A stretch of 64,000 nucleotides of DNA from Ruegeria atlantica (GCF_013032005.1 NZ_WQBE01000001.1:682001-746000); one strand, 5' to 3'. Counted from the first letter of the stretch, positions 1 through 9,918 are shown. Numbers and translations: made by a program. Notes: generated from the letters alone by a model not told the origin.

Positions 1-2500
1 AATAGTGTTCTTCCTTCAGATGCGGCGCGCCTTCCAGCGTCATGGTCCCGCAAACATGGTCATTGGCTGCTTCGATATCCGCGCGGGTGAAGCCCAGATG
101 GCGCAGTAGGTCGAAGGTGGGATCGTTCAGCTTGGTTGCCGGGATGCCCAGAACGCCGGTGCAGAAATCCTCGCCCAGTGTCCACTGATTGAACACGAAC
201 CGGATATCAAAGGCGCTTTCTAACGCGGCGTCCACCTTGGCCAGCTCATTCGGGCCAAAACCGTGACCGGTCAGCGAGGTGTGGTTAATCCCCGGCGCGT
301 TGCCGATAGTGCCGTGACCAACCGCATAACCGACGATTTCTTCGATCTGCGACGAGGAATAGCCCAGCTTTTCCAGCGCGGAAGGCACCGAACGGTTGAT
401 GATCTTGAAGTAACCGCCACCGGCCAGCTTTTTGAATTTCACCAGTGCAAAGTCGGGCTCGATCCCGGTGGTATCGCAATCCATCACCAGACCGATGGTG
501 CCTGTCGGCGCAATCACGGTGGCCTGCGCGTTGCGGTAACCGTTCTTCTCACCGAGGCTCAGCGCCTCATCCCAAGCGGACATGGCCAGATCGATCAGAC
601 GCTTGTCCGGGCAGTTACCATGGTCCAGTGGCACCGGCTTTACGGCCAATTTCTCATAACCATCGGTCACGCCTTGCGATGCACGACGGTGGTTGCGGAT
701 GACGCGCAGCATGTGGTCAGCGTTGCGCTCATACCCCTTGAAAGGTCCAAGCTCGCCTGCAATCTCGGCCGAGGTCGCATAGGCGACACCGGTCATGATC
801 GCGGTCAGCGCGCCACAGATCGAACGCCCCTCGTCCGAGTCATAGCTGTAGCCCATGTTCATCAGCAGGCCGCCAATGTTGGCGTATCCCAGACCCAAAG
901 TACGGAAATCATAAGACAGTTGCGCGATTTCCTTGGATGGGAACTGCGCCATTGTCACCGAGATTTCCAGCGTCAGTGTCCAAAGGCGCGAAGCGTGCAT
1001 ATAGTCCGCCGCCTGGAACTCACCATCCTTCAGGAAGGTCAGCAGGTTCATCGACGCCAGGTTACAGGCCGTGTCATCGAGGAACATGTATTCCGAGCAC
1101 GGATTCGAACCGCGGATCGCACCATCTTCGGGGCACGTGTGCCATTCGTTGACCGTGTCGTGAAACTGAATGCCGGGATCGGCGCAAGCCCATGCGGCGT
1201 GGCCAACCTTTTCCCACAGATCCCGCGCCTTGACGGTCTTCGAGACTTTGCCATCGGTGCGGTTGATCAATTCCCAATCGGCGTCTTTCTCAACGGCGGT
1301 CAGGAATGCGTTGGTCACACGGATCGAGTTGTTCGAGTTCTGGCCCGACACCGAGCTGTACGCTTCCGAATCCCAATCCGTATCATAGGTCGGGAACTCA
1401 ATACTGTCATGGCCCTGCTTGGCGTAATCCAAAACGCGCTTGATGTAAGTTTCTGGGATCGCAACCTTTTTGGCTTCGCGAACCGCTTTCTTCAGGCTGT
1501 CATTCTTGTTGGGATCATACGCATCGTCCTGTGCGCCGTCCCAGCTGCGGATGGCCTCGAAAATGCCGTTCAGCATCTTCTCGTGCATCTTCGATCCGGC
1601 AACGATCGAGGCCACCTTCTGCTCTTCGATCACCTTCCATTCGATAAATTTTTCGATGTCAGGGTGATCAGCATCGACGATTACCATCTTTGCTGCTCGA
1701 CGGGTTGTTCCGCCTGATTTGATCGCGCCAGCGGCGCGGTCGCCGATCTTGAGAAAGCCCATGAGGCCCGAGGACTTACCGCCACCCGATAGCGCTTCAC
1801 CCTCTGCACGCAGATGGCTGAAATTGGTCCCGGTGCCCGAGCCGTATTTGAACAGGCGCGCCTCGCGCACCCAAAGATCCATGATGCCGCCTTCGTTCAC
1901 CAGATCATCATCGACGGACTGGATGAAGCACGCGTGCGGCTGCGGATGCTCGTATGCGGATTTCGATTTGGTCAGCTTGCCGGTCTTGTAATCGACATAG
2001 TGGTGACCCTGCGCGGGGCCATCGATTCCGTAGGCCCAGTGCAGACCTGTGTTGAACCACTGCGGGCTGTTCGGTGCGGCGCGCTGAGTCGCCAGCATAT
2101 AACGCATCTCGTCAAAGTAAGCGCGCGCATCCTCCTCGGTCGAGAAATAGCCGCCCTTCCAACCCCAATACGCCCAAGCGCCCGCCAAGCGGTCGAACAC
2201 CTGCTTGGACGAGGTTTCGCCACCGAATTCAGCACCTTCTGCAGGAACTGAGCGCCACAGAAATTCGGGAACGTCCTTTTCCTTGACCTTTTTCAGAGCC
2301 GACGGAACGCCAGCCTTACGAAAGTACTTCTGAGCGATGACATCACTGGCGACCTGGCTCCACTTTGCGGGGATCTCGATTTCATCCAGTCGGAAAACAA
2401 TGGTGCCGTCCGGGTTCCGTATCTCAGATGTCGCAGAGACAAAATCCAGTTCTGCGTATGCATCTTGCCCCGATTTGGTGAATTTCCTGTCAATCTTCAT
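1..2500 (-). CDS. nrdJ: Adenosylcobalamin-dependent ribonucleotide reductase (class II), 5' part
   Basis: Reduces ribonucleotides to deoxyribonucleotides with a B12-generated thiyl radical, in the cytoplasm. The minus-strand reading frame opens with ATG at 2500 (MKIDRKF..., the usual alphaproteobacterial NrdJ start) and stays open to the window edge, so about 833 residues are visible of the roughly 1,200 expected; the C-terminus lies outside. The active-site motif N-x-C-x-E is present as NPCSE at residues 466-470 (bases 1091-1105), with C468 as the presumed radical cysteine. The frame has no break. It is transcribed alone from the 2.5-3.0 kb intergenic region, where a degenerate NrdR-like pair is noted separately. 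Class I reductases are smaller and lack this N-terminus. Family certain; truncated only by the window. Confidence 0.95.
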   Translation of the reverse strand, partial: MKIDRKFTKSGQDAYAELDFVSATSEIRNPDGTIVFRLDEIEIPAKWSQVASDVIAQKYFRKAGVPSALKKVKEKDVPEFLWRSVPAEGAEFGGETSSKQVFDRLAGAWAYWGWKGGYFSTEEDARAYFDEMRYMLATQRAAPNSPQWFNTGLHWAYGIDGPAQGHHYVDYKTGKLTKSKSAYEHPQPHACFIQSVDDDLVNEGGIMDLWVREARLFKYGSGTGTNFSHLRAEGEALSGGGKSSGLMGFLKIGDRAAGAIKSGGTTRRAAKMVIVDADHPDIEKFIEWKVIEEQKVASIVAGSKMHEKMLNGIFEAIRSWDGAQDDAYDPNKNDSLKKAVREAKKVAIPETYIKRVLDYAKQGHDSIEFPTYDTDWDSEAYSSVSGQNSNNSIRVTNAFLTAVEKDADWELINRTDGKVSKTVKARDLWEKVGHAAWACADPGIQFHDTVNEWHTCPEDGAIRGSNPCSEYMFLDDTACNLASMNLLTFLKDGEFQAADYMHASRLWTLTLEISVTMAQFPSKEIAQLSYDFRTLGLGYANIGGLLMNMGYSYDSDEGRSICGALTAIMTGVAYATSAEIAGELGPFKGYERNADHMLRVIRNHRRASQGVTDGYEKLAVKPVPLDHGNCPDKRLIDLAMSAWDEALSLGEKNGYRNAQATVIAPTGTIGLVMDCDTTGIEPDFALVKFKKLAGGGYFKIINRSVPSALEKLGYSSSQIEEIVGYAVGHGTIGNAPGINHTSLTGHGFGPNELAKVDAALESAFDIRFVFNQWTLGEDFCTGVLGIPATKLNDPTFDLLRHLGFTRADIEAANDHVCGTMTLEGAPHLKEEHY

Positions 2501-2632
2501 GTCCGCAGCCCTAGATTCAATCAACTTGTCCGTTCGCGTCAGATGCATTTCAGCGATCCGCACGCCATGCCTGAAAATTGGGCGCAAATGACCGGTCGCT
2601 GTCTTTAACAGCGCGAAACCGCTTATACGGTT

Positions 2633-2705
2633 GCACGTTTAATAGATGTGCTTTCCGACCCTCGCCCTATGCCTTACCCTGGTTATGCTACCAGATTTAG
2701 TGGCA
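2633..2705. promoter_or_regulatory. Candidate tandem NrdR-like boxes upstream of nrdJ
   Basis: Two imperfect dyads lie about 130-200 bases upstream of the nrdJ start: a 19-bp GCAC...GTGC dyad at 2633-2651 and a TGCTACCAG...TAGTGGCA dyad at 2686-2705. Their centres are about 53 bp apart, close to five helical turns. NrdR boxes (consensus near ACACWATATATWGTGT) typically occur as phased pairs before nrd genes. The second dyad matches the central consensus at about 7 of 10 positions; the first is weaker. Inference only. Confidence 0.3.
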
Positions 2706-3031
2706 TGTCTTTCGGCCCATACAACTTGGCGTATTCGGCCATAGATCGTCAACGCCATTTTCATTCATTTTTGAAATCTTTTTTGTTGACCAAACGGTTC
2801 CAAAGGGTCCGCGGGCGTTGGATTCCGATTCCTCCACAGGTTCATCCACGGGATAAAGCACTGCACTTGAAAATCGCACAACAGGATTAACTGTTTTTAT
2901 CAGCAGAGTTACCGGCATTTGATAATCTCGTTGTAAGGTGGATAGGCTGAATGAGAATCACAACACCACCGGTCGCGCGGCCAGACAGGAGGCATAACGT
3001 GCAGAATAGAAAATCGAGAGTGTCAGAGTGG
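2706..3031. other. Intergenic region between nrdJ and the lipoprotein gene
   Basis: Together with 2501-2632 this stretch holds no gene I can support. Short reading frames on both strands here lack ribosome sites and resemble no family. I looked for the conserved B12-box of a cobalamin riboswitch upstream of the B12-dependent nrdJ and did not see one. Confidence 0.5.
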
Positions 3032-3466
3032 ATGACCGCGTTTCGATTTCTGCCCGCAATGGCCCTTATCGTGGCCTGCGCACCACAAGATATGCCCCCT
3101 CCGACCCGCAGCGCGCAGTTTGAAACATATCCCGAACGGTTGTTTGACACCTTTGAGACTCAGTGCGCTGGGCCAGGAGAAAAGTTCGAAAAAGTGGGGA
3201 ATCGGGTGTTTGAGTGCCAGGAGTTTCTTCCTCCGGACACCACCGCGTTTCTGATTCTCAATTATGATGGCTACCCGCAGGACCTGCCCAAAAGCGTCAT
3301 GCGCATGACGTCGACCAAGAACACTACCGGGTATCGCGTGGATGCCGAATTGTTCTTCAATGTGCCGCAAAAACAGGGCCCAGCCGTCAAAGTTCCCGTA
3401 GAGAGCAAAGCACTGGATCAAGCGTTGGGCGCGCTGTTCCAAAAGATGGGTGGTTCACTAACATAA
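3032..3466 (+). CDS. Small predicted lipoprotein, function unknown
   Basis: A 144-residue protein starting at an internal ATG ([16 protein letters not shown]), chosen because it gives a compact type II signal peptide with lipobox IVAC at about residues 13-16; the frame is open upstream to an ATG at 2951, which would add 27 charged residues before the signal. The mature part has two further cysteines and no motif I recognise. It is probably anchored to a membrane by a lipidated cysteine. It stands alone, facing away from nrdJ and followed by tRNA-Pro on the other strand. I cannot assign a function. Confidence 0.7.
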   Translation: MTAFRFLPAMALIVACAPQDMPPPTRSAQFETYPERLFDTFETQCAGPGEKFEKVGNRVFECQEFLPPDTTAFLILNYDGYPQDLPKSVMRMTSTKNTTGYRVDAELFFNVPQKQGPAVKVPVESKALDQALGALFQKMGGSLT

Positions 3467-3476
3467 GAGGAAGAAG

Positions 3477-3553
3477 TGGTCGGGGCGGCAGGATTCGAAC
3501 CTACGACCCCCTGTACCCAAAACAGGTGCGCTACCAGACTGCGCCACGCCCCG
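3477..3553 (-). tRNA. tRNA-Pro (anticodon TGG)
   Basis: On the minus strand a 77-base cloverleaf begins CGGGGCGTGG and ends with discriminator A and an encoded CCA. Acceptor arms CGGGGCG/CGCCCCG pair fully, the T loop GTTCGAATC is canonical, and the anticodon loop TTTTGGGT lies between CCTGT and ACAGG, giving anticodon TGG. Confidence 0.95.
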
Positions 3554-3596
3554 GACCGTGCGCCTTCCTAACGTTGCCATTCTGATTTGAAAAGCC

Positions 3597-4064
3597 CTAA
3601 CACGGCCAAATTGCAGGACCTTGCGAAAAAATTTCGTGCTGCATCTGTGTTCCTGGGGTGATCAGGTAACGCGCCGCCAATCCAGCGTTGATTTCCAGGA
3701 CTGCATAAACCGAATCTCCGCCTTCAATCAGTGATTCATCCCCGGGAATCGCGTTCTCATGCACATGAACAACAGCGCCTGTGCGATCCAGAAAAATGAT
3801 ATCCAAGGGAATCAGCGTGTTTCTCATCCAAAAGGCGACTGGCTGCGGCGGATCGAACACGAACAGCATTCCAGACCGTTGCGGCAGCGACTCGCGAAAC
3901 ATCAATCCACGCGCCCTATCCTGCGGACTGATTGCAAGCTCGACGTTGAAACTGACCTGAGTTTTGTCGTTCCGCAGCCCGACACGATCCACCTGGCACG
4001 CAGCCAGCACGTTACCGGCCCACAGCATTGTCACACTTGCAAGAACCGTTAACAGTCTGATCAT
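3597..4064 (-). CDS. DUF192 family exported protein
   Basis: A 155-residue protein with an N-terminal signal peptide (about residues 1-21, ending LAA) followed by a DUF192 domain over the rest of the length. Family hallmarks visible are the RARGLMFRESLP stretch, the GMLFVF segment and the FWMRNTLIPLDIIFLD core. Function is unknown for the family; export suggests a periplasmic role. The start ATG at 4064 lies 6 bases after the stop of the upstream cold-shock gene, so the two form an operon. Length is normal. Confidence 0.9.
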   Translation of the reverse strand: MIRLLTVLASVTMLWAGNVLAACQVDRVGLRNDKTQVSFNVELAISPQDRARGLMFRESLPQRSGMLFVFDPPQPVAFWMRNTLIPLDIIFLDRTGAVVHVHENAIPGDESLIEGGDSVYAVLEINAGLAARYLITPGTQMQHEIFSQGPAIWPC

Positions 4065-4070
4065 CTGGTA

Positions 4071-4598
4071 TTATTCGTCCAGTGCCGCTTCCCAGGCCAG
4101 GACCTGAGCCGCCATACGCCCGCGTTTGCCATTAATGACGCGCATCGCCAACGCTTCGCCTGGTTGCAGATCAGCCAGACCAGATCGGCGCAGCACCTCG
4201 ATATGCAGGAAAACGTCTTCGTCCCGACCAAAAACATTGGCAAAGCCAAAACCCTTGCCCTTGTCGAACCATTTCACCCGCGCCGCTTCCAAAGGAGCCT
4301 CCGCGATCACAACCGGATCAAGTTCCGCGAAATCAGCCAACATCATTGAGTCGGTGCGCGCCGGTGGGTCTACGCTGACAACCTCAACCGCCTGAACGCC
4401 GCGGTCAGTGCGATGCGTCATGATCTCGATCCCGGCGCCATCGGCGACCGAGCTTTGACCAAAGTTACGTAACACGTTCACATGCAACAGAATATCCGGG
4501 CCACCTTCGTCGGACACAACGAACCCGTACCCCTTAGCGGGGTCAAACCATTTCACGTGTCCTCGAACGCGGTACATATTGTTCAGGTCTTCCGGCAC
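4071..4598 (-). CDS. Tandem cold-shock domain protein
   Basis: A 175-residue nucleic-acid-binding protein with two cold-shock domains. The first spans about residues 10-75 and carries HVKWFDPAKGYGFVV (RNP1-like KGYGFV); the second spans about residues 106-170 and carries RVKWFDKGKGFGFA and VFLHIEVL (RNP2-like). Double-CSD proteins of this size are common in alphaproteobacteria, where they act as RNA chaperones. The start is GTG at 4598, preceded by AGGA; an internal ATG at residue 8 is the alternative. It is the first gene of a pair with the DUF192 gene downstream. Confidence 0.92.
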   Translation of the reverse strand: MPEDLNNMYRVRGHVKWFDPAKGYGFVVSDEGGPDILLHVNVLRNFGQSSVADGAGIEIMTHRTDRGVQAVEVVSVDPPARTDSMMLADFAELDPVVIAEAPLEAARVKWFDKGKGFGFANVFGRDEDVFLHIEVLRRSGLADLQPGEALAMRVINGKRGRMAAQVLAWEAALDE

Positions 4599-4719
4599 AG
4601 CATTCCTATCGCGAAAATTAATAGTTCGTTAAGGGTCCGATGTGTATGGGATTGGCTCGCAAATTCAAGCTGAAAAAATCCTTTGATTTCTTTGTGTTGC
4701 ATTTCACGATACGCGAATG

Positions 4720-5325
4720 TCATGGATTCAACCTTTGTACATCCCATGCCGAGTCTTCCTGATCCCGGCGCCACTGAAACCTGTCGTGCAACCGGAATGC
4801 ACCATCGGCCCAAAACTCGATCTCGCTCGGCACTAACCTGTACCCGCCCCAGAACGGTGGTCGCGGTGGGTTCGGCCCCAATTTCGCGGTCACCTTTGCA
4901 ACTTCTGCCATCAAAGCAGCCCGGCTGCTAAGAGGCTGAGACTGTTTCGAAGCCCAAGCCCCAAGACGGCTTTTTAGCGAGCGCGACGCATAATATTCAT
5001 CGGCTTGCGCCCCGCTTTCCCGGGTTATTGTACCACGAACACGGATTTGCCGCCTCAATGATTTCCAATGCATTACAAAAGCTGCTTTGCCCGCCGAATC
5101 CAATTCGGCCGCCTTGGCACTTTCGTAATTGGTGTAAAATACGAAAGCGCTGGATTCGATTTCTTTCAACAGCACCATACGCACGTTCGGCATGCCGTCA
5201 GAATCGACGGTTGCCAACGCTATTGCATTGGGATCGTTCGGTTCGCTGTCTTTGGCCTCACCCAGCCACCGCCCCGCTATTTGAAACGGATCGGAGCCGG
5301 CGAAGATGCCGTCACGCTCGGTCAT
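4720..5325 (-). CDS. pdxH: Pyridoxamine 5'-phosphate oxidase
   Basis: FMN-dependent oxidation of pyridoxamine or pyridoxine 5'-phosphate to PLP, the last step of vitamin B6 synthesis and salvage. The 201-residue protein starts at MTERDGIF, the usual N-terminus for this family; the open frame continues upstream but only with unrelated residues. Recognisable motifs are [10 protein letters not shown] (substrate/FMN contacts), [11 protein letters not shown], the [13 protein letters not shown] strand and the C-terminal [12 protein letters not shown] and W-x-V-x-RLNP end. It is divergent from fabI, with 135 bases between the two starts. Confidence 0.95.
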   Translation of the reverse strand: MTERDGIFAGSDPFQIAGRWLGEAKDSEPNDPNAIALATVDSDGMPNVRMVLLKEIESSAFVFYTNYESAKAAELDSAGKAAFVMHWKSLRRQIRVRGTITRESGAQADEYYASRSLKSRLGAWASKQSQPLSSRAALMAEVAKVTAKLGPNPPRPPFWGGYRLVPSEIEFWADGAFRLHDRFQWRRDQEDSAWDVQRLNP

Positions 5326-5460
5326 TTCCATCCCCCGGAAACTATTATTGGCCACCCTAGGGCGAGAACCCGCTGCGGGCAAGAGTACGCGGCCTTGATG
5401 CAGCGCATCCAATGGCATAAACCAACGCAACAAATCGCGAAGACAGGCGGAGAACCAAAC

Positions 5461-6267
5461 ATGTCAAATCAGTTGATGGCCGGCAAACGCGGCCTCATCA
5501 TGGGACTGGCCAATGATAAATCGATCGCATGGGGCATTGCCCGCGCTTTATCCGATGCCGGGGCCGAATTGGCCTTTTCCTATCAGGGCGATGCCCTGAA
5601 AAAGCGGGTCGATCCACTGGCGGCGCAGCTGGGCAGTGAAATTGTTCTTCCCTGTGATGTGGGTGACGAGGACTCGATTGATGCTCTGTTCTCGGAATTG
5701 GAACAGAAATGGGGCAAGCTGGACTTCGTGGTTCACGCGATTGGTTTTTCCGACAAGAACGAGCTGCGCGGTCGGTACGTCGATACCAGCCGGGCGAATT
5801 TCAAGCTGACCATGGATGTTTCGGTCTACTCTTTTACCGCCGTCATGCAGCGTGCGGAAAAGATGATGTCCGAAGGCGGCAGTGCAATCACTCTGACCTA
5901 TTACGGTGCCGAGCAGGTTATGCCGCACTATAACGTCATGGGTGTCGCCAAGGCCGCGCTGGAAGCATCGGTCAAATATCTGGCCGAGGATCTGGGCAAA
6001 GACGGTATCCGGGTGAACTCGATCTCTGCCGGTCCGATCAAGACGCTGGCCGCCAGCGGTATTGGTGACTTCCGCTATATCATGAAGTGGAACGAGTATA
6101 ATTCGCCCCTGCGCCGCAACGTGACCATCGACGATGTCGGTAAATCGGCGCTGTATCTGCTGTCCGATCTCAGCAGCGGTGTCACGGGCGAAAATCTGCA
6201 CGTAGATTCGGGGTATCACATCGTCGGTATGAAAGCCGTCGACGCCCCGGACGTTGAAAAGGGTTAA
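5461..6267 (+). CDS. fabI: Enoyl-[acyl-carrier-protein] reductase (NADH)
   Basis: Last step of each fatty-acid elongation cycle: reduction of trans-2-enoyl-ACP. The 268-residue SDR protein starts at ATG 5461 ([15 protein letters not shown]), preceded by GGCGGAGAA. It has the FabI-type cofactor region [17 protein letters not shown] (residues 11-27), the YY pair at 147-148, and the catalytic Y157-x6-K164. Length is typical. The frame is open far upstream, overlapping pdxH antisense, but that part is non-coding. The gpt start follows within 5 bases of the stop, so the two are likely co-transcribed. Confidence 0.96.
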   Translation: MSNQLMAGKRGLIMGLANDKSIAWGIARALSDAGAELAFSYQGDALKKRVDPLAAQLGSEIVLPCDVGDEDSIDALFSELEQKWGKLDFVVHAIGFSDKNELRGRYVDTSRANFKLTMDVSVYSFTAVMQRAEKMMSEGGSAITLTYYGAEQVMPHYNVMGVAKAALEASVKYLAEDLGKDGIRVNSISAGPIKTLAASGIGDFRYIMKWNEYNSPLRRNVTIDDVGKSALYLLSDLSSGVTGENLHVDSGYHIVGMKAVDAPDVEKG

Positions 6268-6271
6268 CGCA

Positions 6272-6781
6272 ATGAGCGCCAAGGACCGTCTGCCCCACGA
6301 AAAAGGCTTTCACATCAGTTGGGACCAAATCCATCGCGATTCCCGTGCTCTGGCATGGCGGCTGGATGGTCAAGGACCGGACGACGGTGCCTGGCGCGCG
6401 GTTGTTGCGATCACACGCGGTGGTATGGCCCCAGCCATGATCGCCAGCCGTGAGCTGGACATTCGCACCGTCGACACGATCAGCGTGCGGTCCTATCACC
6501 ATCAGGAACAAGGTGAAGCCGAGGTGCTGAAAGCCCCTGATGCCGATCTGATGGGTGATGGTGAAGGCGTTTTGATCATCGACGATCTGGTCGACAGCGG
6601 CAAAACACTGGAACTGGTGCGTGCGATGTACCCCAAGGCGCATTTTGCCACTGTCTATGCCAAACCCAAAGGCCGCCCGATGGTGGATACGTTCATCACC
6701 GAAGTCAGCCAGGATACGTGGATCTTCTTCCCGTGGGATATGGCCCTGCAATATGTCGAGCCCTACCGCGGCACCGACTGA
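6272..6781 (+). CDS. gpt: Xanthine(-guanine) phosphoribosyltransferase
   Basis: Purine salvage: transfers phosphoribose from PRPP to xanthine, guanine or hypoxanthine. The protein is 169 residues from MSAKDRLP. The PRPP-binding signature [16 protein letters not shown] is intact, as are the base-binding [19 protein letters not shown] region and the C-terminal WIFFPWD segment typical of Gpt. The start codon lies 4 bases after the fabI stop; an in-frame ATG at 6254 would overlap fabI and is less likely. Confidence 0.93.
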   Translation: MSAKDRLPHEKGFHISWDQIHRDSRALAWRLDGQGPDDGAWRAVVAITRGGMAPAMIASRELDIRTVDTISVRSYHHQEQGEAEVLKAPDADLMGDGEGVLIIDDLVDSGKTLELVRAMYPKAHFATVYAKPKGRPMVDTFITEVSQDTWIFFPWDMALQYVEPYRGTD

Positions 6782-6808
6782 TCTTTTCCTGAACATCTAG
6801 GATCTCGC

Positions 6809-7984
6809 ATGACCCGGACACGCACCGCCGCCACCTTCGCCCCTCCGGTGATGGAGGCGCGGCGCTGGCTGGAAGGCGCGAATTTCCCTGACGACCAGCC
6901 TTTGATCAATGTCAGCCAGGCCGCGCCGGTCGATCCGCCCCCTTTGGCCTTGCGTCAGGCCATGGCCGAATTTGCGGTGACCGAGGATCGGGCCCATCTG
7001 TATGGGCCCGTGCTGGGCAATCCGGATCTGCGCACCGAACTGGCGGTGCAAATTGGTCAGCACTATGACGTCGAGGTCGCACCGGATCAGGTCGCAATCA
7101 CCTCGGGCTGCAATCAGGCATTTGCCGCCACAATCTCGGCTATCACTGACGAAGGGGATGAGGTCATCCTGCCAACCCCATGGTATTTTAATCACAAAAT
7201 GTGGTTGGACATGGCCGGGGTACATGCCGTTGACCTGAAGACCGGTGATGATCTGTTACCTAATCCTGATGCCGCCCGCGCTTTGATCACCGACAAAACC
7301 CGCGCCATCGCTCTGGTGACGCCGAACAACCCGGGTGGTGTGGAATACCCGGCCGATCTGGTGCGCGCGTTCTACGAACTGGCCCGTGAAAACGGTCTGC
7401 GCTTGCTGGTCGATGAGACCTATCGCGATTTCGACAGCCGCAGCGGCCCGCCGCATGACCTGTTCGCGCAGCCCGGCTGGGACGAGACGCTGGTTCACCT
7501 CTATTCCTTTTCCAAAGCCTATCGCCTGACCGGCCACCGGGTTGGTGCCATTGCAACCGGTGCTGACCTGCTATCCGAGGTAGAAAAATTCCTTGATACG
7601 GTGGCGATCTGCCCCGGTCAGATCGGCCAATTCGCGGCCCTTTGGGGCATGCGGAACCTGTCGCAATGGGTCGCCGGAGAGCGTGACGAAATCCTCGATC
7701 GCCGCGCGGCTATCCAAGAGCAGTTGCCAAACCTGACTAACAAGGGTTGGCGTCTGTTAGGCTTGGGCGCCTATTTCGCCTATTTCGAACATCCGTTCGA
7801 TATCCCCTCGGACGAACTGGCCCGCCGTCTGGTGGCGGAGGCCGGCATCCTTCTGCTGCCCGGAACGATGTTTATGCCGCCAGATGATCCCGCCGGAAAA
7901 CGCCAGATGCGCATTGCATTCGCTAATCTCGACCGCGCCGGTATTCAGCAATTGTTCGAACGGTTGCAAGCCCTGTCCTTCTGA
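6809..7984 (+). CDS. PLP-dependent aminotransferase, class I/II
   Basis: A 391-residue fold-type I aminotransferase. Visible cofactor residues are N174 in TPNNP, D202 and Y205 in VDETYRDF, the Schiff-base lysine K236 in SFSKAYRL and the phosphate-binding R244 in GHRVG. The substrate cannot be read from sequence; the family ranges over aspartate, aromatic and other amino acids. It begins 27 bases after gpt and ends about 80 bases before ppiD, with no neighbour that fixes the pathway. Confidence 0.85.
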   Translation: MTRTRTAATFAPPVMEARRWLEGANFPDDQPLINVSQAAPVDPPPLALRQAMAEFAVTEDRAHLYGPVLGNPDLRTELAVQIGQHYDVEVAPDQVAITSGCNQAFAATISAITDEGDEVILPTPWYFNHKMWLDMAGVHAVDLKTGDDLLPNPDAARALITDKTRAIALVTPNNPGGVEYPADLVRAFYELARENGLRLLVDETYRDFDSRSGPPHDLFAQPGWDETLVHLYSFSKAYRLTGHRVGAIATGADLLSEVEKFLDTVAICPGQIGQFAALWGMRNLSQWVAGERDEILDRRAAIQEQLPNLTNKGWRLLGLGAYFAYFEHPFDIPSDELARRLVAEAGILLLPGTMFMPPDDPAGKRQMRIAFANLDRAGIQQLFERLQALSF

Positions 7985-8064
7985 GCTTGCCCCCCGGCGG
8001 TGCGCGTCGTATTCAGGGCCGCAACCGACAGGGCAGTTCCTTGCCACAAGATTAAGAGGGCACC

Positions 8065-9906
8065 ATGGCCGCAGGCATGAAAAACCTATCGAAGACCTTT
8101 GTCTGGATTCTCATGGGCCTATTGATGCTGGGCCTTGCGGGCTTTGGCGCAACAAGCCTGACCGGCACCGTGCGCACCGTCGCGCAAGTTGGGAACGAAG
8201 AAGTTTCGATCAACCAATACGTTCGCGAATTGCAGCGCGAAATCCGCGCGGTCGAAAGCCAGACCGGCCAGCCCTTGCAAATGTCTCAGGCGCATGAGTT
8301 CGGTCTGGATCAGTTGGCCCTGTCGCGCCTGACCGCTTTGGCCGCGCTGGACAACGAAGTCGGTGAGCTGGGCATTTCGATCGGGGATGAGAACCTGCAA
8401 GAAGAAATCGTCGCCATCCCGGCCTTTCAGGGCGTCAACGGCACGTTTGACCGTGAGGCCTATCAGTTCCAGCTGGAACAGGCTGGCATGACGGATACCG
8501 AATTCGAATCGGATCTGCGCAAGGAGTCCTCGCGCACCATCGTGCAAAACGCGGTGATCAGCGGGGTTGAGATGCCTTCGCTTCTGACGCAAGTGCTGAC
8601 GGACTATGTCGGCGCACGCCGCAGTTTTACCGTTGCGACGGTCGGGCCCGACGCCCTGACATCGCCTGTTCCTGCACCCACGGATGAGCAGATCCAGACT
8701 TACTATGATGAGAATCAGGATCAGTTCACCCTGCCCAGTACCAAGCAACTGACTTATGCGATTCTGTCGCCCGACATGCTGTTGGACAGTGTCGAGATTG
8801 ATGAGGATGCGGTGCGTCGCCTCTATGATCAGCGTGCCTCGGAATTCTATCAGCCCGAGCGACGTCTGGTCGAACGTCTGACTTATCCGAACGAAGAAGA
8901 CGCACAGCATGCGATTGCGCAGCTTGAGGTCGGTGGCACCACGTTCGAAAACCTCGTGCGAGATCGCCAGCTAGAGTTGAGCGATATCGACCTTGGCGAC
9001 GTCACCCGCGAAGATCTGGGCGAAGCTGCTGATGCCGTCTTTGCCGCCGATCTGGACGCGGTTGTTGGCCCGCTGCCCTCGACCTTCGGCCCCGCGCTGT
9101 TCCGCATCAACGGATCGCTGGCCGAAAACAACACGCCGTTCGAAGATGCCGCCCCTGCCCTGCGCGAAGAACTGGCCGCCGACCGCGCGCGTCGTCAAAT
9201 CGAAGCACAGGCCGAAGACATTGACGATCTGCTCGCTGGTGGTGCAACGCTGGAAGAACTGACCGGCGAGACCGAAATGGAATTGGGCCAGATCGACTGG
9301 ACCCGCGAAAGCGGTGAAGGCGTCGCCGCCTATGACGGTTTCCGCGCCGCTGCCGAAGCCGTAAACGAAGGCGATTTCCCCGAGGTTGCGTTCCTCGAAG
9401 ACGGTTCGATCTTTGCTTTGCGTTTGAACGAGGTGCTGCCCCAACGCCCCGAGCCTCTGGAAAGCGCACGTGATCGTGTGGCCGCCGCATGGACGCAGGT
9501 GGAAACCGGCAAGGCGTTGGCTGAAAATGCAAATTCCGTTCTGGAGCAACTGAATGCTGACGGCGATTTCACCGCCACCGGTTTGCCGTTCCGGGTTGAA
9601 AATGCGCTGACCCGCACCGCTTTTCTTGAGGATGTGCCGGCAGATTTCATGGGTCAGGTGTTCGAGATGGAACCTGGTGAGCTGCGCGTCATTCCTGGCG
9701 ATGGCACGGCGTTTGTCGTGCGTCTTGAAGAATTGCTACCGCCCGCCGAAACTGATGAACTGCGCCAGGTACAGACCGCGCTGGAAGCACAGTTAAATCA
9801 GGCGCTGGCCCAGAACATCTTTGACGCTTATGTGCGCGACGCGCAGACCCGCGCCCGTCCCGTGATTGACCAACGCGCGCTGAACGCCGTGCAGTCGAGC
9901 TATTAA
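8065..9906 (+). CDS. ppiD: PpiD/SurA-type peptidylprolyl isomerase, membrane-anchored
   Basis: A periplasmic folding factor tethered to the inner membrane. The 613-residue protein has one transmembrane helix near the N-terminus (about residues 10-30, rich in Leu, Met and Gly), then a SurA-like N-terminal chaperone domain (about 35-200, including ISINQYVRELQ-type residues), a parvulin-like central region (about 240-360) and a C-terminal helical region. GAGGG precedes the ATG. Length and layout match PpiD-like proteins of Rhodobacteraceae. trpE starts 12 bases after the stop, suggesting co-transcription. The parvulin part is divergent, so isomerase activity is uncertain. Confidence 0.85.
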   Translation: MAAGMKNLSKTFVWILMGLLMLGLAGFGATSLTGTVRTVAQVGNEEVSINQYVRELQREIRAVESQTGQPLQMSQAHEFGLDQLALSRLTALAALDNEVGELGISIGDENLQEEIVAIPAFQGVNGTFDREAYQFQLEQAGMTDTEFESDLRKESSRTIVQNAVISGVEMPSLLTQVLTDYVGARRSFTVATVGPDALTSPVPAPTDEQIQTYYDENQDQFTLPSTKQLTYAILSPDMLLDSVEIDEDAVRRLYDQRASEFYQPERRLVERLTYPNEEDAQHAIAQLEVGGTTFENLVRDRQLELSDIDLGDVTREDLGEAADAVFAADLDAVVGPLPSTFGPALFRINGSLAENNTPFEDAAPALREELAADRARRQIEAQAEDIDDLLAGGATLEELTGETEMELGQIDWTRESGEGVAAYDGFRAAAEAVNEGDFPEVAFLEDGSIFALRLNEVLPQRPEPLESARDRVAAAWTQVETGKALAENANSVLEQLNADGDFTATGLPFRVENALTRTAFLEDVPADFMGQVFEMEPGELRVIPGDGTAFVVRLEELLPPAETDELRQVQTALEAQLNQALAQNIFDAYVRDAQTRARPVIDQRALNAVQSSY

Positions 9907-9918
9907 AAGAGACCGAAC

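Noticed and set aside
263..1717. Long plus-strand open frame (484 codons) opposite nrdJ
   Set aside because: It is the antisense shadow of nrdJ, whose minus frame has clear family motifs; the plus product has no recognisable domain and biased composition.
2501..2950. Cobalamin riboswitch upstream of nrdJ
   Set aside because: The conserved B12-box core was not recognised on the minus strand; the same holds for the region before the corrinoid protein gene.
5548..6282. 244-codon minus-strand frame opposite fabI
   Set aside because: Antisense shadow of fabI; its residues do not resemble a protein family.
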